Shown: one piece after another, positions 48,160 to 57,371 of the stretch | How the letters are laid out: the number at the start of each line of letters is the position of its first letter | How positions within the stretch are numbered: position 1 is the first letter of the stretch | Source: Hymenobacter edaphi | GTDB lineage: Bacteria; Bacteroidota; Bacteroidia; Cytophagales; Hymenobacteraceae | Assembly: GCF_003258365.1 (NCBI RefSeq) | Contig: NZ_QHKM01000001.1 | Coordinates: 310,001-374,000, forward strand | Length of the DNA: 64,000 bases | Direction of reading: 5' to 3' | Notes under the pieces: model-generated | The model's input: only the letters and a program-made list of their open reading frames with translations | What the model was told of the DNA's origin: nothing | Database searches by the model: none | Position numbers and translations under genes: made by a program

Positions 48160-48179
48160 CATCACATCATCATGTGATG
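48160..48179. other. Small hairpin upstream of the T9SS substrate gene
   Basis: CATCACAT, loop CATC, ATGTGATG: an 8-bp perfect stem in the gap between the NUDIX gene's 3' end and the T9SS substrate gene's 5' end (both on the minus strand). No T-tract; could be a regulator site or weak terminator. Confidence 0.3.
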
Positions 48180-48225
48180 AATGCGGCTTTCGTGGGCGCA
48201 GCTCCGGGCGCTGCAGGGCGCCGGC

Positions 48226-48861
48226 TCAGTCGCAGAGCGTGGGCAGCTCGGGCTGCCGGGCAAAGCGGAACATGGCCGCCAGCTGCGCCGCCGTGGCCCG
48301 CGCTTCCGACAGCGGCAGCGCGGGAATTTCGCTTTCGTGCACCCAGCGCACCTCGCCGGTTTCCAGGGTGTGGCTCTGGATGGCGCCGCCCACCACGCGG
48401 CACAGGATAAAGCACTTGTACACGTACCACGGCTCGACGGGGTGGCCGTGCAGCTTTTTATCGAAGAGGGCCAGCAGGCGCACGGCTTCCACCGCCAGTC
48501 CGGTTTCCTCGCGGGCTTCCTTCACGGCCACTTCCTTGGGCGTCAGGCCGATGTCGGCCCAGCCGCCGGGCAGGGTCCAGCGGTTGCCGTCCACTTTCTC
48601 CTGCACCATCAGCACCTCCTCGGTGCCCCGGAACACGACGGCCCGCACGTCGACTTTGGGCGTCTGGTAGCCGGTTTCGGTGGCGAAAAGCCGGGTGAGC
48701 TTGTCCACCGGCTCGTCGGTCAGGCGGTGCAGAATGTCCACGCTGACAGCGCGCAGCTGCTCGTAGCGCTCCGTGTCGTACACGTTCTGGCTGTACGTGA
48801 GCCCCGTTTGGGCAATAGCTTGCAGCTGCTGGGCAATGCCGAGCCAGTCGAGATTGGTCAT
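48226..48861 (-). CDS. NUDIX hydrolase with N-terminal helical domain
   Basis: 211 aa from ATG at 48861. Residues 1-65 are a helical domain (LDWLGIAQQLQAIAQTGLTYSQNVYDTERYE) typical of a subgroup of NUDIX proteins. About 68-200 is the NUDIX fold with the box GGWADIGLTPKEVAVKEAREETGL; the first Glu position of the canonical box is Leu, while the catalytic REEx...EE part is intact. Likely substrates are ADP-sugars or other nucleoside diphosphate derivatives, cleaved with divalent metal; exact substrate unknown. Monocistronic, with a dispersed repeat upstream. Confidence 0.88.
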   Translation of the reverse strand: MTNLDWLGIAQQLQAIAQTGLTYSQNVYDTERYEQLRAVSVDILHRLTDEPVDKLTRLFATETGYQTPKVDVRAVVFRGTEEVLMVQEKVDGNRWTLPGGWADIGLTPKEVAVKEAREETGLAVEAVRLLALFDKKLHGHPVEPWYVYKCFILCRVVGGAIQSHTLETGEVRWVHESEIPALPLSEARATAAQLAAMFRFARQPELPTLCD

Positions 48862-48918
48862 CAAGGAGGTGCGCCGAATGGGGCTGCAGGGCAGAAGTGG
48901 CCTTGCAGAACAAAGAAC

Positions 48919-49037
48919 GTCATGCCGGGCGTAGCCGAGGCATCTCGCGAGTTTGGTCCGGTAGTAAACTCCTCGTTGGACGAGAAGAATGTTAGCCAGC
49001 ATCAGCCCGCGAGATGCTGCGACAAGCTCAGCATGAC
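48919..49037. repeat. GTCATGC-family dispersed inverted repeat
   Basis: 48919-48951 (GTCATGCCGGGCGTAGCC... ending CTCGCGAG) pairs imperfectly with 49008-49037 (CGCGAGATGCTGCGAC... ending GCATGAC). Same family as 21867-21955. It separates the NUDIX gene from the molybdenum-enzyme genes. Confidence 0.7.
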
Positions 49038-49069
49038 GTCCAATATAGTTACAGTCTTTTGCCGCGCTA

Positions 49070-51319
49070 CTACGCCAGCAGCACCTTGTCGGGCGTGACG
49101 GGCAGTTCGCGCAGGCGCTTGCCGGTGGCGTTGAAGATGGCGTTGGTAATGGCCGGGGCCACGCCGATGATGGCAATTTCGCCGATGCCCTTGGTACCCA
49201 GCGGGTCCACCAGCAGGTCGGGCTTGTTGACGAAGAATACCTCCACCGGCGGCGCGTCGGCGTGCACCGGCACGTGGTAGCTGGCCAGGTCCCGGGTTAC
49301 GTAGCGCCCGTACCGGTCGTCGATGACGGCGCCCTCCGTCAGGGCCATGCCGATGCCCCCGATGGCGCCGCCGCTCATCTGGCTGCCGGCCGTTTTCTGG
49401 TTGACGATGGTGCCCGCGTCGGCGCACGATACCATTTTGGTCACGCGCACCTCGCCGGTCATCGTGTGCACGCGCACCTCGGCGAAGTGCACCGAAAACG
49501 AGTACATGGAATAGTTCTGCCGCGCATCCCCGCTGGGCTTCGACTCGACGGTCACCTCCACGTCCTGCCCGTTGTTGGCCTTGCGCAGGTCGGCGAAGCT
49601 CAGGCGCGGGCCGCCGTTGGCCTTCAGCCCGAGCTGCCCGTCGGCCAGCGTGAGCTGCTCGGGCTGCACGTTGGCAAACGAGGCGCCGCCCAGCTCCTGC
49701 AGCTTCTTTTTCAGGGCCAGGCAGGCATCGTTCACGGCCGAGCCCACGGTGTTCACCGTGGAGGAGCCGCCCTGCGAGGGCGCCTGCGGAAACAGCGAGT
49801 TGCCCAGCTCGAAGCGAATCTTGTCGGTGGGCAGCCCCAGCGCGTCCGAGGCAATCTGCACCATGGCCGTGCCCGTGCCGGGGCCGATGTCGGTGGTGGC
49901 GCTTTGCAGCAGCACCGTGCCGTCGGCCAGCAGGGCGGCGCGGGCCTTGGCCGCGCCGCGGTTGGCCCCGAACGTGCCCACGCCCATGCCGTAACCGATC
50001 AGCCAGTCGCCCTCGCGCAGGGAGCCGGGCTTCATCTGCCGCTTGTTCCAGCCGATGCGCTCGGCCCCGGCCTGAAAGCACTCTTTCAGGTACTTGGTCG
50101 ACCAGGGCCGGTTTTTCTCCGGGTCGGTGTCGGTGTGGTTGCGCAGGCGGAACTCCAGCGGGTCCATGCCAATCAGGTGGGCCATTTCGTCGATGGCCGA
50201 CTCCAGGGCGAAGGCGCCGGTGGCCTCGCCCGGGCCGCGCATCCAGATGGGCGTGCTCACGTCGAGCCCCAGGATGCGGTAGCGCGTGGTCACGTTCGGC
50301 GCCGCGTACATCATGCGCGTCTGCTGCACCGTCGACTCGGTAAACTCCTCGTAGGTCGAGGTCTGGCCCACCGAATCGTGCGAGATGCCCACCAGCTTGC
50401 CGTCCTTGGTGGCGCCCATGGCTATGCGCTGCCAGGTTTTGGGCCGGTACCCCACCATCGTAAACATCTGCTCCCGGGTCAGCATGAGCTTGACGGGCTT
50501 GCCCGTGACCTTGGCGGCAATGATGGCGGCCGTTTCGTGGGGCCAGTTGTGCAGCCCGTTGCCGAAGGCCCCGCCCACGAAGGTGGCAATGACTTTCACG
50601 TTCTGCTCGGGCAGGCCCCAGTCCTTGGCAAACGCCCGCTGCGTGCCTTTCACCGCCTGCACCTTGTCGTACACCGTGAGCCGGTCCGCGGCCTCCCAGT
50701 GCGCAATGATGCTCTGCAGCTCCATCGGGTGGTGCATCTCCGACTCGTGCCAGTACTCGGCCTCCAGCTTCACCGGGGCCGACTGGTAGCCGTCGGCCTG
50801 CCCGCGGGTGTAGTCGTTTTGCGCCGATTTGGGGTTGCGCCGGGCCTGCGTGGGCAGGAAGCCCTTGCTCTTGTTGGCCTCGAAGTTGGTCTGGTGCGCC
50901 TCGGCCGCGTACTGCGCCTTCACCAGCCCGGCCGCGTGGCGGGCCCGCTCCAGCGTATCGGCCACCACGATGGCAATGGGCTGGTCGTTGAAGTAGATTC
51001 GCTCGTCGTAGAACACGCGCAGGGGCTGTCCGATGGCCGGCGGCTCGTCGGGGTTGCTCTTGGCCGCGAAGCCGGGCACCTTGGGCGAGTTCAGGTGGGT
51101 GATAACGGCCAGCACGCCCGGGGCCCGCTCGGCCGCCTTGGTATCGATGCTGGTGATGCGGCCCTTGGCCACGGTGCTGCCCACCAGGGCGCCGTGCACC
51201 AGGCCCGGCAGTTCGTACTCGGCCGAGTACTTGGCCCCGCCGGTTACTTTCAGGCGGCCGTCCACCCGGCTCATCCGGTCCCCCACGGCCTTGCCGTCTT
51301 GCAGAAGTTGGTCTTTCAT
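49070..51319 (-). CDS. Molybdenum hydroxylase large subunit (xanthine dehydrogenase family, PaoC-like)
   Basis: 749 aa from ATG at 51319. It has the Ald_Xan_dh domains: VGDRMSRVDGRLKVTGGAKYSAEYELPGLVHG near the start, the molybdopterin-binding region (GGAFGNGLHNWPHETAAIIAAK, MRGPGEATGAFALESAIDEMA) and the catalytic Glu714 in KGIGEIAIIGV. It hydroxylates aldehydes or N-heterocycles with water as oxygen source. The partner FAD subunit carries the four-Cys insertion of E. coli PaoB, so a PaoABC-like periplasmic aldehyde oxidoreductase is the best guess. It starts 6 bp after the FAD-subunit gene, in one operon. Confidence 0.92.
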   Translation of the reverse strand: MKDQLLQDGKAVGDRMSRVDGRLKVTGGAKYSAEYELPGLVHGALVGSTVAKGRITSIDTKAAERAPGVLAVITHLNSPKVPGFAAKSNPDEPPAIGQPLRVFYDERIYFNDQPIAIVVADTLERARHAAGLVKAQYAAEAHQTNFEANKSKGFLPTQARRNPKSAQNDYTRGQADGYQSAPVKLEAEYWHESEMHHPMELQSIIAHWEAADRLTVYDKVQAVKGTQRAFAKDWGLPEQNVKVIATFVGGAFGNGLHNWPHETAAIIAAKVTGKPVKLMLTREQMFTMVGYRPKTWQRIAMGATKDGKLVGISHDSVGQTSTYEEFTESTVQQTRMMYAAPNVTTRYRILGLDVSTPIWMRGPGEATGAFALESAIDEMAHLIGMDPLEFRLRNHTDTDPEKNRPWSTKYLKECFQAGAERIGWNKRQMKPGSLREGDWLIGYGMGVGTFGANRGAAKARAALLADGTVLLQSATTDIGPGTGTAMVQIASDALGLPTDKIRFELGNSLFPQAPSQGGSSTVNTVGSAVNDACLALKKKLQELGGASFANVQPEQLTLADGQLGLKANGGPRLSFADLRKANNGQDVEVTVESKPSGDARQNYSMYSFSVHFAEVRVHTMTGEVRVTKMVSCADAGTIVNQKTAGSQMSGGAIGGIGMALTEGAVIDDRYGRYVTRDLASYHVPVHADAPPVEVFFVNKPDLLVDPLGTKGIGEIAIIGVAPAITNAIFNATGKRLRELPVTPDKVLLA

Positions 51320-51325
51320 CGGGGC

Positions 51326-52309
51326 TTAGGCTGCGCTTGCGGCGTTTTTCAGCGCCTGCACGATGGCGTTGGGCGCTAGTTTGAGCTTGTACTGGTTGTG
51401 CTTGAAGGCCTTGGCGCCCTGCATGGCCACGCGGGCCGCTTCCTGAAACGCGGCTTCCGTGGCCGGCTTGCCGATCAAACTTTTCTCCGCGTCGAGCAGG
51501 CGCCAGGGCTTGTGGGCCACCCCGCCCAGGGCCAGGCGGGCGTCCTTGATGGTCGTACCGTCGAGGCTGAGGGCGGCGGCCACCGACACCAGCGCGAAGG
51601 CGTAGCTGGCCCGCTCGCGCACTTTCAGGTAGTGCACGTGCCGGGTAAAGGCCGAATCGGGCACTTCCACGGCGGTTATCAGCTCGCCGGGCTCCAGGTT
51701 GGTGTCGCGCTCGGGCGTGTCGCCGGGCAGGCGGTGCAGGTCGCCGAAGGCCAGGCGCCGCTCGCCCTTGGGCCCGCTCACCAGCACCGTCGCGTCGAGG
51801 GCGGCCAGGGCCACGCTCATGTCGGAAGGGTGCACGGCAATGCACTTGTCGCTGAAGCCGAAGAGGGCGTGCATGCGGTTGATGCCCTCCAGGGCGCCGC
51901 AGCCCGAGCCCGGCTCCCGCTTGTTGCAGGGCAGGGCCGTGTCGTAGAAATAGGGGCAGCGGGTGCGCTGCAGCATGTTGCCGCCCACCGTGGCCATGTT
52001 GCGCAGCTGGGCTGAGGCACCGGCGTTCAGGGCCTGAGCCAGCAGCGGGGCCCGCTCCAGCACCTGCCGGTCCTCGGCCGTGGTGCTGTTCAGGGCCAGC
52101 GCCCCGATGCGCAGCCCGGTGCCCTGCCGCTCAATCCGGTCGAAGGGCAGGCGGTTGATGTCGATGAGCCGCTGCGGCGTCATCACCCCGCGCTTCATCA
52201 AATCGAGCAGGTTGGTGCCGCCGGCAATAAACTGGGCGTTGGCGTCGGCGGCGCGGGCATCGATGGCGGCCCTGGCCTTGGTGGCCCGCACGTACTGAAA
52301 TGGGTTCAT
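51326..52309 (-). CDS. Molybdenum hydroxylase FAD subunit with extra Fe-S ligands (PaoB-like)
   Basis: 327 aa from ATG at 52309. FAD-binding motifs [14 protein letters not shown] and [16 protein letters not shown] belong to the CO-dehydrogenase flavoprotein family. An insertion carries four cysteines (Cys118, Cys128, Cys137 and Cys156) in the arrangement of the additional [4Fe-4S] cluster of E. coli PaoB; ordinary xanthine dehydrogenase FAD subunits lack it. It passes electrons from the [2Fe-2S] clusters to an acceptor. It is the middle gene of the operon; 112 bp with a dispersed repeat separates it from the Fe-S subunit gene. Confidence 0.92.
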   Translation of the reverse strand: MNPFQYVRATKARAAIDARAADANAQFIAGGTNLLDLMKRGVMTPQRLIDINRLPFDRIERQGTGLRIGALALNSTTAEDRQVLERAPLLAQALNAGASAQLRNMATVGGNMLQRTRCPYFYDTALPCNKREPGSGCGALEGINRMHALFGFSDKCIAVHPSDMSVALAALDATVLVSGPKGERRLAFGDLHRLPGDTPERDTNLEPGELITAVEVPDSAFTRHVHYLKVRERASYAFALVSVAAALSLDGTTIKDARLALGGVAHKPWRLLDAEKSLIGKPATEAAFQEAARVAMQGAKAFKHNQYKLKLAPNAIVQALKNAASAA

Positions 52310-52340
52310 AATCCGCTACTGGTGGTAATTTGAGGAGAGT

Positions 52341-52428
52341 ATAGCGCGAACTTTCAGTTCGCGTATCGCAGCCCATCGGTCGTCCGGAAGGCAGCAACGA
52401 TGCGCGAACTAAACGTTCGGGCTACACT
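52341..52428. repeat. Dispersed inverted repeat, GCGCGAACT family
   Basis: TATAGCGCGAACTTTCAGTTCGCGTA... with an inverted partner GCGCGAACTAAACGTTCGGGCTAC at the other end. Second copy of the element at 10581-10697. It lies inside the molybdenum-enzyme operon. Confidence 0.6.
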
Positions 52429-53060
52429 TTCTGCCCGCCGCTTCTCACTTCCTGGATGGCCGCCACGATGTTGGGGTAGGCGCCGCAGCGGCAGATATTG
52501 CCGCTCATGTACTCCTTGATTTCGCCCTCCGAGTTGGCGTGACCCTCGCGGATGCAGGCCACGGCCGACATGATCTGGCCCGGCGTGCAGTAGCCGCACT
52601 GAAAGCCGTCGTGCTTGATAAAGGCCTCCTGCATGGGGTGCAGCTTGTCGCCGTTGGCCAGGCCTTCGATGGTGGTGATTTTGCGGCCGTCCTGCATCAC
52701 GGCCAGCGTCAGGCAGCTGTTCACGCGCTTGCCGTCGACGTGCACGGTGCAGGCCCCGCACTGCCCATAGTCGCAGCCCTTTTTGGTACCGGTCAGGTGC
52801 AGCTGCTCGCGCAGCAGGTCGAGCAGGGTGGTGCGCGGCTCCACCGAGAGCTTGTGTTTCACGCCGTTGACGTCCAGCTTCAGGGGCACCTGCTCGAAGG
52901 CGGCGGCCACTTTTTCGTCCAGCTCAGCCGCGGCGGCCCGCACCACAGCGCCCGGGGCCAGGGCCAGGGCCGTCAGCAGCGACGACTGCTTCAGGAAGGT
53001 GCGGCGGGCTTCGTTGTGGCCCGGGCAGTCCGGGGCCGGCTGGGGCTTCTCGTTTTCCAT
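52422..53060 (-). CDS. Molybdenum hydroxylase [2Fe-2S] subunit with Tat-type signal (PaoA-like)
   Basis: 212 aa from ATG at 53060. The N-terminus has [21 protein letters not shown], a twin-arginine-like signal, implying export of the folded, cofactor-loaded complex, as for E. coli PaoABC. Plant-type cluster ligands are in [21 protein letters not shown] and the second cluster in CGYCTPGQ and CRCGAY. It is first gene of the three-subunit operon. A CAGCTTTG sequence on the minus strand at about 53099-53106 is a weak -7 candidate. No XdhC/PaoD maturation factor is adjacent. Confidence 0.93.
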   Translation of the reverse strand: MENEKPQPAPDCPGHNEARRTFLKQSSLLTALALAPGAVVRAAAAELDEKVAAAFEQVPLKLDVNGVKHKLSVEPRTTLLDLLREQLHLTGTKKGCDYGQCGACTVHVDGKRVNSCLTLAVMQDGRKITTIEGLANGDKLHPMQEAFIKHDGFQCGYCTPGQIMSAVACIREGHANSEGEIKEYMSGNICRCGAYPNIVAAIQEVRSGGQKV

Positions 53061-53234
53061 CGGTGCGTAGTAAAAGGGGCAGTAAAGGCAACGGCGCCGG
53101 CAAAGCTGACGGCCGCCGCCGGCTTTGGTTGCACGGCCGCAGAGGCGCGCCGCTGCCAAACCTTGCTCATACGCGCCCGCGCCCGTTTCGTTAGGCAAAG
53201 GCCCCGCGGTTCGCGCTACGACGCGGCCGGCCCG

Positions 53235-54575
53235 CTACCGCCGGCCGCGCAGCTGGCTCAGGCGGCGCCCGGCGTCGCGGCCCAGGCGCGGGTGCTTGGG
53301 TGTGCCCACCACCTGCGCCCCGTAGATGCCGTGGTGGCCCGAGGTCAGGTAAGCCACCACGCAGCCCAGGGCCAGGTAGGGCGCGGCGGGCAGCCCAAAT
53401 AGCTCCAGCCCCATCAGCGTGCAGGCCAGCGGGGTGTTGGCCGCGCCGCTGAACACGGCCACGAAGCCCACGCCCGCCAGCAGGGCCACCGGCAGCGGCA
53501 GCACCGCGGCCAGCGCTGAGCCCAGCGCCGCCCCCATAAAAAACAGCGGCGTTACCTCGCCGCCCTTAAAGCCCGCGCCCAGCGTAAGCGAGGTCAGCAG
53601 CAGCTTCAGCCCGAAGCTGTACCCGGGCAGCGGTGCTTCGAACGCGGCCACGATGGTGGGCACGCCCAGGCCCAGGTAGCGCATCACCTCGGGGCCGATG
53701 ACGAGGTAGAGCAGCCCGACCAGCGCCAGCAGCCCGGCCCCGCCCGCTGCCGGCCGCAGCGGCGGCCAGGCTATCAACCGGCCAAACCAGGCCTGCCAGG
53801 CGTGCAGCGCCGCCACGAAGCCCCGGGCCGTGAGGCCGCTCAGTAACCCCAGCAGCAGCGTGGCCGCCACTCCGGCCAGCGACAGCGCCGGCACTTCGGG
53901 CACCAGGTAATGGGTGTGGCCCACGCCCCAGGCCCGCGTCACCCAGTCGGCGCCGAAGGCGGCCAACAGGCTGGGCAGCAGCGCCTCGTAGCGCAGCCGC
54001 CCCACCCGAAAAACCTCCAGCCCGAACACGGCCCCGGCCAGCGGGGTGCCGAACACCGAGGCGAAGCCCGCGCTGATGCCGGCAATGAGCAGCAGGCGCC
54101 GCTCGCGCGGGCGGTGCAGGCGCAGGCCGCGCGGCAGCCAGCGGCTCAGCTGGTCGGCCAGGGCGCCGCCCAGCTGCACGGCCGTGCCCTCGCGGCCCGC
54201 CGAGCCGCCCACCAGGTGCGTGAGCAGGGTGCCCAGCAGCACCAGCGGGGCCATGCGCAGCGGCACCACGTCGCGGGGCTGGTGAATTTCCTCGATGAGC
54301 TGGTTATTGCCCCGCGCTACGCTCTGGCCGACATAGTGGTAGAGCAGCCCCACCAGCAGCCCGACCACGGGCAGCAGCCCGATCAGCCAGGGCTGCGCCT
54401 CGCGGGTGCGGGTTGCCGCGTCCAGCGCCACCAGGAAGCCCGCCGAGGCCGTGCCCGCCAGCGCGCTGACCAAGCCGCCGAGCAGCAGCCAGCGCAGCAC
54501 GAATTGCAGCTGGGGCAGCGGCTCGGGCCAGGGGCGGCGGCGGGCGGCGGGAGTGGGGGCGGCGGAGGTAGTCAA
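53235..54575 (-). CDS. ClC-family chloride channel/transporter
   Basis: 446 aa from a TTG at 54575, chosen because a perfect -7 box lies 24 bp upstream; longer frames extend back to 54662. About 10-12 membrane helices with ClC selectivity motifs: GSAGREGTAVQLGG (the gating Glu in GREG; the usual Pro is Thr), GFVAVFSGAANTPLAC and FKGGEVTPLFFMGAALGS. It should move chloride or exchange chloride for protons. The short C-terminus lacks CBS domains. It sits between the molybdenum enzyme operon (same strand, 174 bp upstream of it) and the divergent MocA-like gene; no functional link is evident. Confidence 0.92.
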   Translation of the reverse strand: MTTSAAPTPAARRRPWPEPLPQLQFVLRWLLLGGLVSALAGTASAGFLVALDAATRTREAQPWLIGLLPVVGLLVGLLYHYVGQSVARGNNQLIEEIHQPRDVVPLRMAPLVLLGTLLTHLVGGSAGREGTAVQLGGALADQLSRWLPRGLRLHRPRERRLLLIAGISAGFASVFGTPLAGAVFGLEVFRVGRLRYEALLPSLLAAFGADWVTRAWGVGHTHYLVPEVPALSLAGVAATLLLGLLSGLTARGFVAALHAWQAWFGRLIAWPPLRPAAGGAGLLALVGLLYLVIGPEVMRYLGLGVPTIVAAFEAPLPGYSFGLKLLLTSLTLGAGFKGGEVTPLFFMGAALGSALAAVLPLPVALLAGVGFVAVFSGAANTPLACTLMGLELFGLPAAPYLALGCVVAYLTSGHHGIYGAQVVGTPKHPRLGRDAGRRLSQLRGRR

Positions 54576-54598
54576 GCGGCGAAACGGAGCAGTAGGCG

Positions 54599-54606
54599 CA
54601 AAAGTA
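54599..54606 (-). promoter_or_regulatory. -7 box TACTTTTG for the ClC gene
   Basis: Minus-strand TACTTTTG, a perfect TAnnTTTG match, within 30 bp of a TTG codon at 54575. It decides the TTG start of the ClC gene. Confidence 0.5.
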
Positions 54607-54738
54607 GGGGAGTTGGGCGGGCCCGAAGCGGCCTTTCGGCGCCGCGTGCGTATGTAGTCCACTATTATTGCCGGGCCAAAGCACCCCGACCGCCTTCACC
54701 CGCCGGTTGGGGCGGCCCATCTTTCAGCGCCTCCTCGC

Positions 54739-55344
54739 ATGACCACCCCGCCCATTCCCGCCGTGCTCCTCGCCGCCGGTGCCTCCACCCGCATGGGCCA
54801 GCCCAAGCAGCTGCTGCCCTACCAAGGCCGCACGCTGCTGCGCCGCGCCGCCGAAACCGCCCTGGTCGCCGGCTGCCAGCCGGTTATCATCGTCACCGGG
54901 GCCCTGCACCAGGAGCTGGCCGCTGAAGTAGCCGACCTGCCGGTGCGGCTGGTGCACAACGCCGTGTGGGAAGCCGGCCTGGGCACCTCCATCGGGGTGG
55001 GCGTGCAGGCCGTGGAAGACGCCGCCCCCGAGGCGGCGGCCGTGCTCGTCATGCTCACCGATCAGCCTCTCGTCACCGCCGCGCTGCTGCGCGAGCTGCT
55101 GCACGCGTGGCAGCAGAGCGGGCTGCCCGTGGCCACCGGCTACGCCGCCACCGTGGGCGTGCCCGCCGTGTTTGGGCGCCTGGTGTGGCCGCAGCTGCTG
55201 GCCCTGCCCGCCGCCGCCGGCGCCAAGCTGCTGCTGCAGCGCCTCGGCGACGAGCTGGCCGTGGTGCCCTTCCCCGCCGCCGCCCTCGACGTGGACACGC
55301 CCGAGCAGTACCAGCAGCTGCTAGGGGAGGCGCCCGAGGTATAA
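54739..55344 (+). CDS. MocA-like molybdenum cofactor cytidylyltransferase / NTP transferase
   Basis: 201 aa from ATG at 54739. Starts PAVLLAAGASTRMGQPKQLLPYQG, the nucleotide-binding signature of the MobA/MocA family; LTDQPLVTAALL and GLGTSIGVGVQ follow. MocA transfers CMP to molybdopterin to give the dinucleotide cofactor used by xanthine dehydrogenase family enzymes, including PaoABC. The three-subunit molybdenum hydroxylase genes lie 1.7 kb away on the opposite strand, which supports this role. Other family members act on other substrates (for example CTP:sugar phosphates), so the exact assignment rests partly on context. Confidence 0.85.
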   Translation: MTTPPIPAVLLAAGASTRMGQPKQLLPYQGRTLLRRAAETALVAGCQPVIIVTGALHQELAAEVADLPVRLVHNAVWEAGLGTSIGVGVQAVEDAAPEAAAVLVMLTDQPLVTAALLRELLHAWQQSGLPVATGYAATVGVPAVFGRLVWPQLLALPAAAGAKLLLQRLGDELAVVPFPAAALDVDTPEQYQQLLGEAPEV

Positions 55345-55580
55345 CCCTGGTTTGGTCAGGCTTCGGCAAATGCCCTGAGCCCGTTACGCAAGCCTCTTGA
55401 CGGTGCGGAGTCGTTGAGCGGCCCCAGACGCCAACGCGCGAACCGTAGGAAGGCGTAGCGAGTACGCGTCGCGATGCCCCGTCCCCGGTCCGCCAACGGC
55501 CATGGCGCCGGGTGTCAGCCGGGCATGCTCTCGGTCGGTTGCGGACTGGCGGCCTCCGGACGCCGCGCAAGCACCCGACG

Positions 55581-56792
55581 CTACGCCAGCTCGATAAAGA
55601 AGGAGGTGCCCTGCTGCTCCTGGCTTTCCAGCCAGATGGCCCCGCCGTGCAGCTCCACGATCTGGCGGGCGATGAAGAGGCCCAGCCCGGTGGTGGTTTC
55701 GCCGTGCAGGCCGGCGCGGCGGGTAGGGTTGAACTTGTCGAACAGCTGGGCGTGGAGCTTGCCGGGAATGCCGATGCCGGTGTCCCGGACCATAAAACGG
55801 GGTTTGCCCTTCTCCAGGCGCAGGCCCAGGGTCACGGTGCCCCCGGCCGGGGTAAACTTCAGGGCGTTGGCGAGCAGATTGCCTATCACCCGGCCGAACT
55901 TGTCGGGGTGCAGGCGGACGTGCACCGGCTCGGCCGGCAGGTCCAGCACTAGGTTTATTCCCTTGGTGCGCGCCTCCAACTGGTGCAGCTCGGCCTGCGC
56001 CGCCAGGTACGCGTGCAGGTCGGTGGGGCGCTTTTCGAGGCCGTTCTGGTCCAGGTCACCCACGTAGAGCACGTCGTCGAGCAGGCTGCGGGCGCGGAAG
56101 CAGGCCGCCTGGATAAGGTCCAGGTAATGCACCATCTCGGGCGGGGGCGGCCCCTGCCCGCTGCGGCTGCTGACTTCGCGCTGCAGCAGGTCGGCGAGCA
56201 GCTCGATCTGGGCGATGGGGCCCTTCAGGTCGTGGGTGGCCAGCTGCAGGATGGTTTCCTGGGCGTCGTATACGCGCTTAAGCGAGGCTTCCAGGCTCTT
56301 GCGCTCGGAAATGTCTTCCAGGATGGTATAGCCCAGCTCGGCCCCGTCGTCGGGGAAGAGCACGGAGTGTACCTGGCACCAGAAGGAGGACCCGTCGGCG
56401 CGCACCAGGCAGGTTTCGAGCGAGAAGGCCGGCAGCTTGTGCTGCCACAGGCGCGTTTGCAGTTCCTGCCAGTCGGCGCAGTGGCTGGGGTGAGCAAACT
56501 CCAGGATTTTGCGCCCGACAAGCTCGGCGGGCTGCTCGTAGCCGAGCATGTTCACCACGGCCTGGTTGACCTGGCGAATGGTCAGGTCCGGGGTGATGAT
56601 TTTCTGGCCGAGCGGGGCATTTTCGAACACGGTCCGAAAACGGGCCTGGCTTTGGGCATACTGATCGGGCTGCGCCGGGGGCTCCGGAGCCGCGGCGAGC
56701 TGGGCGCGCAATTCGCCGATTTCCACGCGTAAGGCGTCGTTTTCCGCCTGAAGCGAAGGTTCGGGGTCGGCGGCAGGGGACGGATGGGGCAT
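55581..56792 (-). CDS. PAS-domain sensor histidine kinase
   Basis: 403 aa from ATG at 56792. A short coiled coil (about 12-35) precedes a PAS domain (about 48-165: RFRTVFENAPLGQKIITPDL, ending YTILEDISERKSLE). Then come the HisKA box LATHDLKGPIAQIELL (His187) and an HATPase_c domain (NLLANALKFT, DTGIGIP, GLGLFIARQIVELHGG). No membrane helix, so a cytoplasmic sensor. No response regulator is adjacent; it is an orphan kinase. It belongs to the HDLKxP kinases common in Bacteroidota. Confidence 0.92.
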   Translation of the reverse strand: MPHPSPAADPEPSLQAENDALRVEIGELRAQLAAAPEPPAQPDQYAQSQARFRTVFENAPLGQKIITPDLTIRQVNQAVVNMLGYEQPAELVGRKILEFAHPSHCADWQELQTRLWQHKLPAFSLETCLVRADGSSFWCQVHSVLFPDDGAELGYTILEDISERKSLEASLKRVYDAQETILQLATHDLKGPIAQIELLADLLQREVSSRSGQGPPPPEMVHYLDLIQAACFRARSLLDDVLYVGDLDQNGLEKRPTDLHAYLAAQAELHQLEARTKGINLVLDLPAEPVHVRLHPDKFGRVIGNLLANALKFTPAGGTVTLGLRLEKGKPRFMVRDTGIGIPGKLHAQLFDKFNPTRRAGLHGETTTGLGLFIARQIVELHGGAIWLESQEQQGTSFFIELA

Positions 56793-57371
56793 GGGCGCAG
56801 GACGAGGGTACCGGCTATACGGGCTGCCCACCAAAACAACCGGCCGCGGGCAACCCCATTTTGGTACTTGCATCCCGCGACAAGCCCAATGGCGTAACCG
56901 GCTATAGAACCCTCTGTCCGTAAGGTGATTCGAAAGGCTTGGGGCAGGACCGCCCTCGCCCCCCGCGCGCCGCCCCGGTGTCCTGTTTTGGGACCGGCCC
57001 CGGACGTAATCAGCCCCCCAGCGCGGCCAAACGGCCATTCCTATCGTCTGCCCCGGAGGACAGGTTGTCCGGAAAAACTGCCGACGAGCCTGCCGCTACC
57101 CGCAGGCCCGTTATTTTTGGCACCCGCCGCCTGGCGGGCCTGTGGAGAGGCATAGTTGCTGCTCCTCGTCCGCGCCGCCCGGACCGCCCGGGCCTAGATC
57201 GTTCAATGACCAGACGCCGGGTTGCGTCTCTACGCCCTGATTCTGGGCCAAAACCGCTGCCGCTTCGCGGCGACGGGACACCAACTTCACGCATTTGCCA
57301 ACTCGTGAACCACCGCCTGCCCCGATTCTGCGTAGTTTGCCCGTTGCCAACCCTCACCCCCCACGAGCTAC
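56793..57371. other. 579-bp divergent intergenic region
   Basis: No coding region seen. Two -7-like boxes face the UMF1 gene: TATTTTTG at 57112-57119 and TAGTTTGC at 57333-57340. A GC-rich inverted repeat (GCAGGCCCG... with CGGGCCTGT, about 57102-57143) surrounds the first. The promoter for the kinase on the other strand was not identified. Confidence 0.45.
57333..57340 (+). promoter_or_regulatory. -7 box TAGTTTGC for the UMF1 transporter gene
   Basis: TAGTTTGC lies 32 bp before the ATG at 57372, consistent with the short leaders of this group. Confidence 0.45.

Noticed and set aside
49262-51379. 705-codon plus-strand frame opposite the molybdenum hydroxylase large subunit
   Set aside because: Antisense shadow with no recognisable motif.
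57102-57143. GC-rich inverted repeat in the kinase-UMF1 gap as a riboswitch
   Set aside because: Only a simple stem around a -7-like box; no conserved multi-helix aptamer pattern could be recognised.
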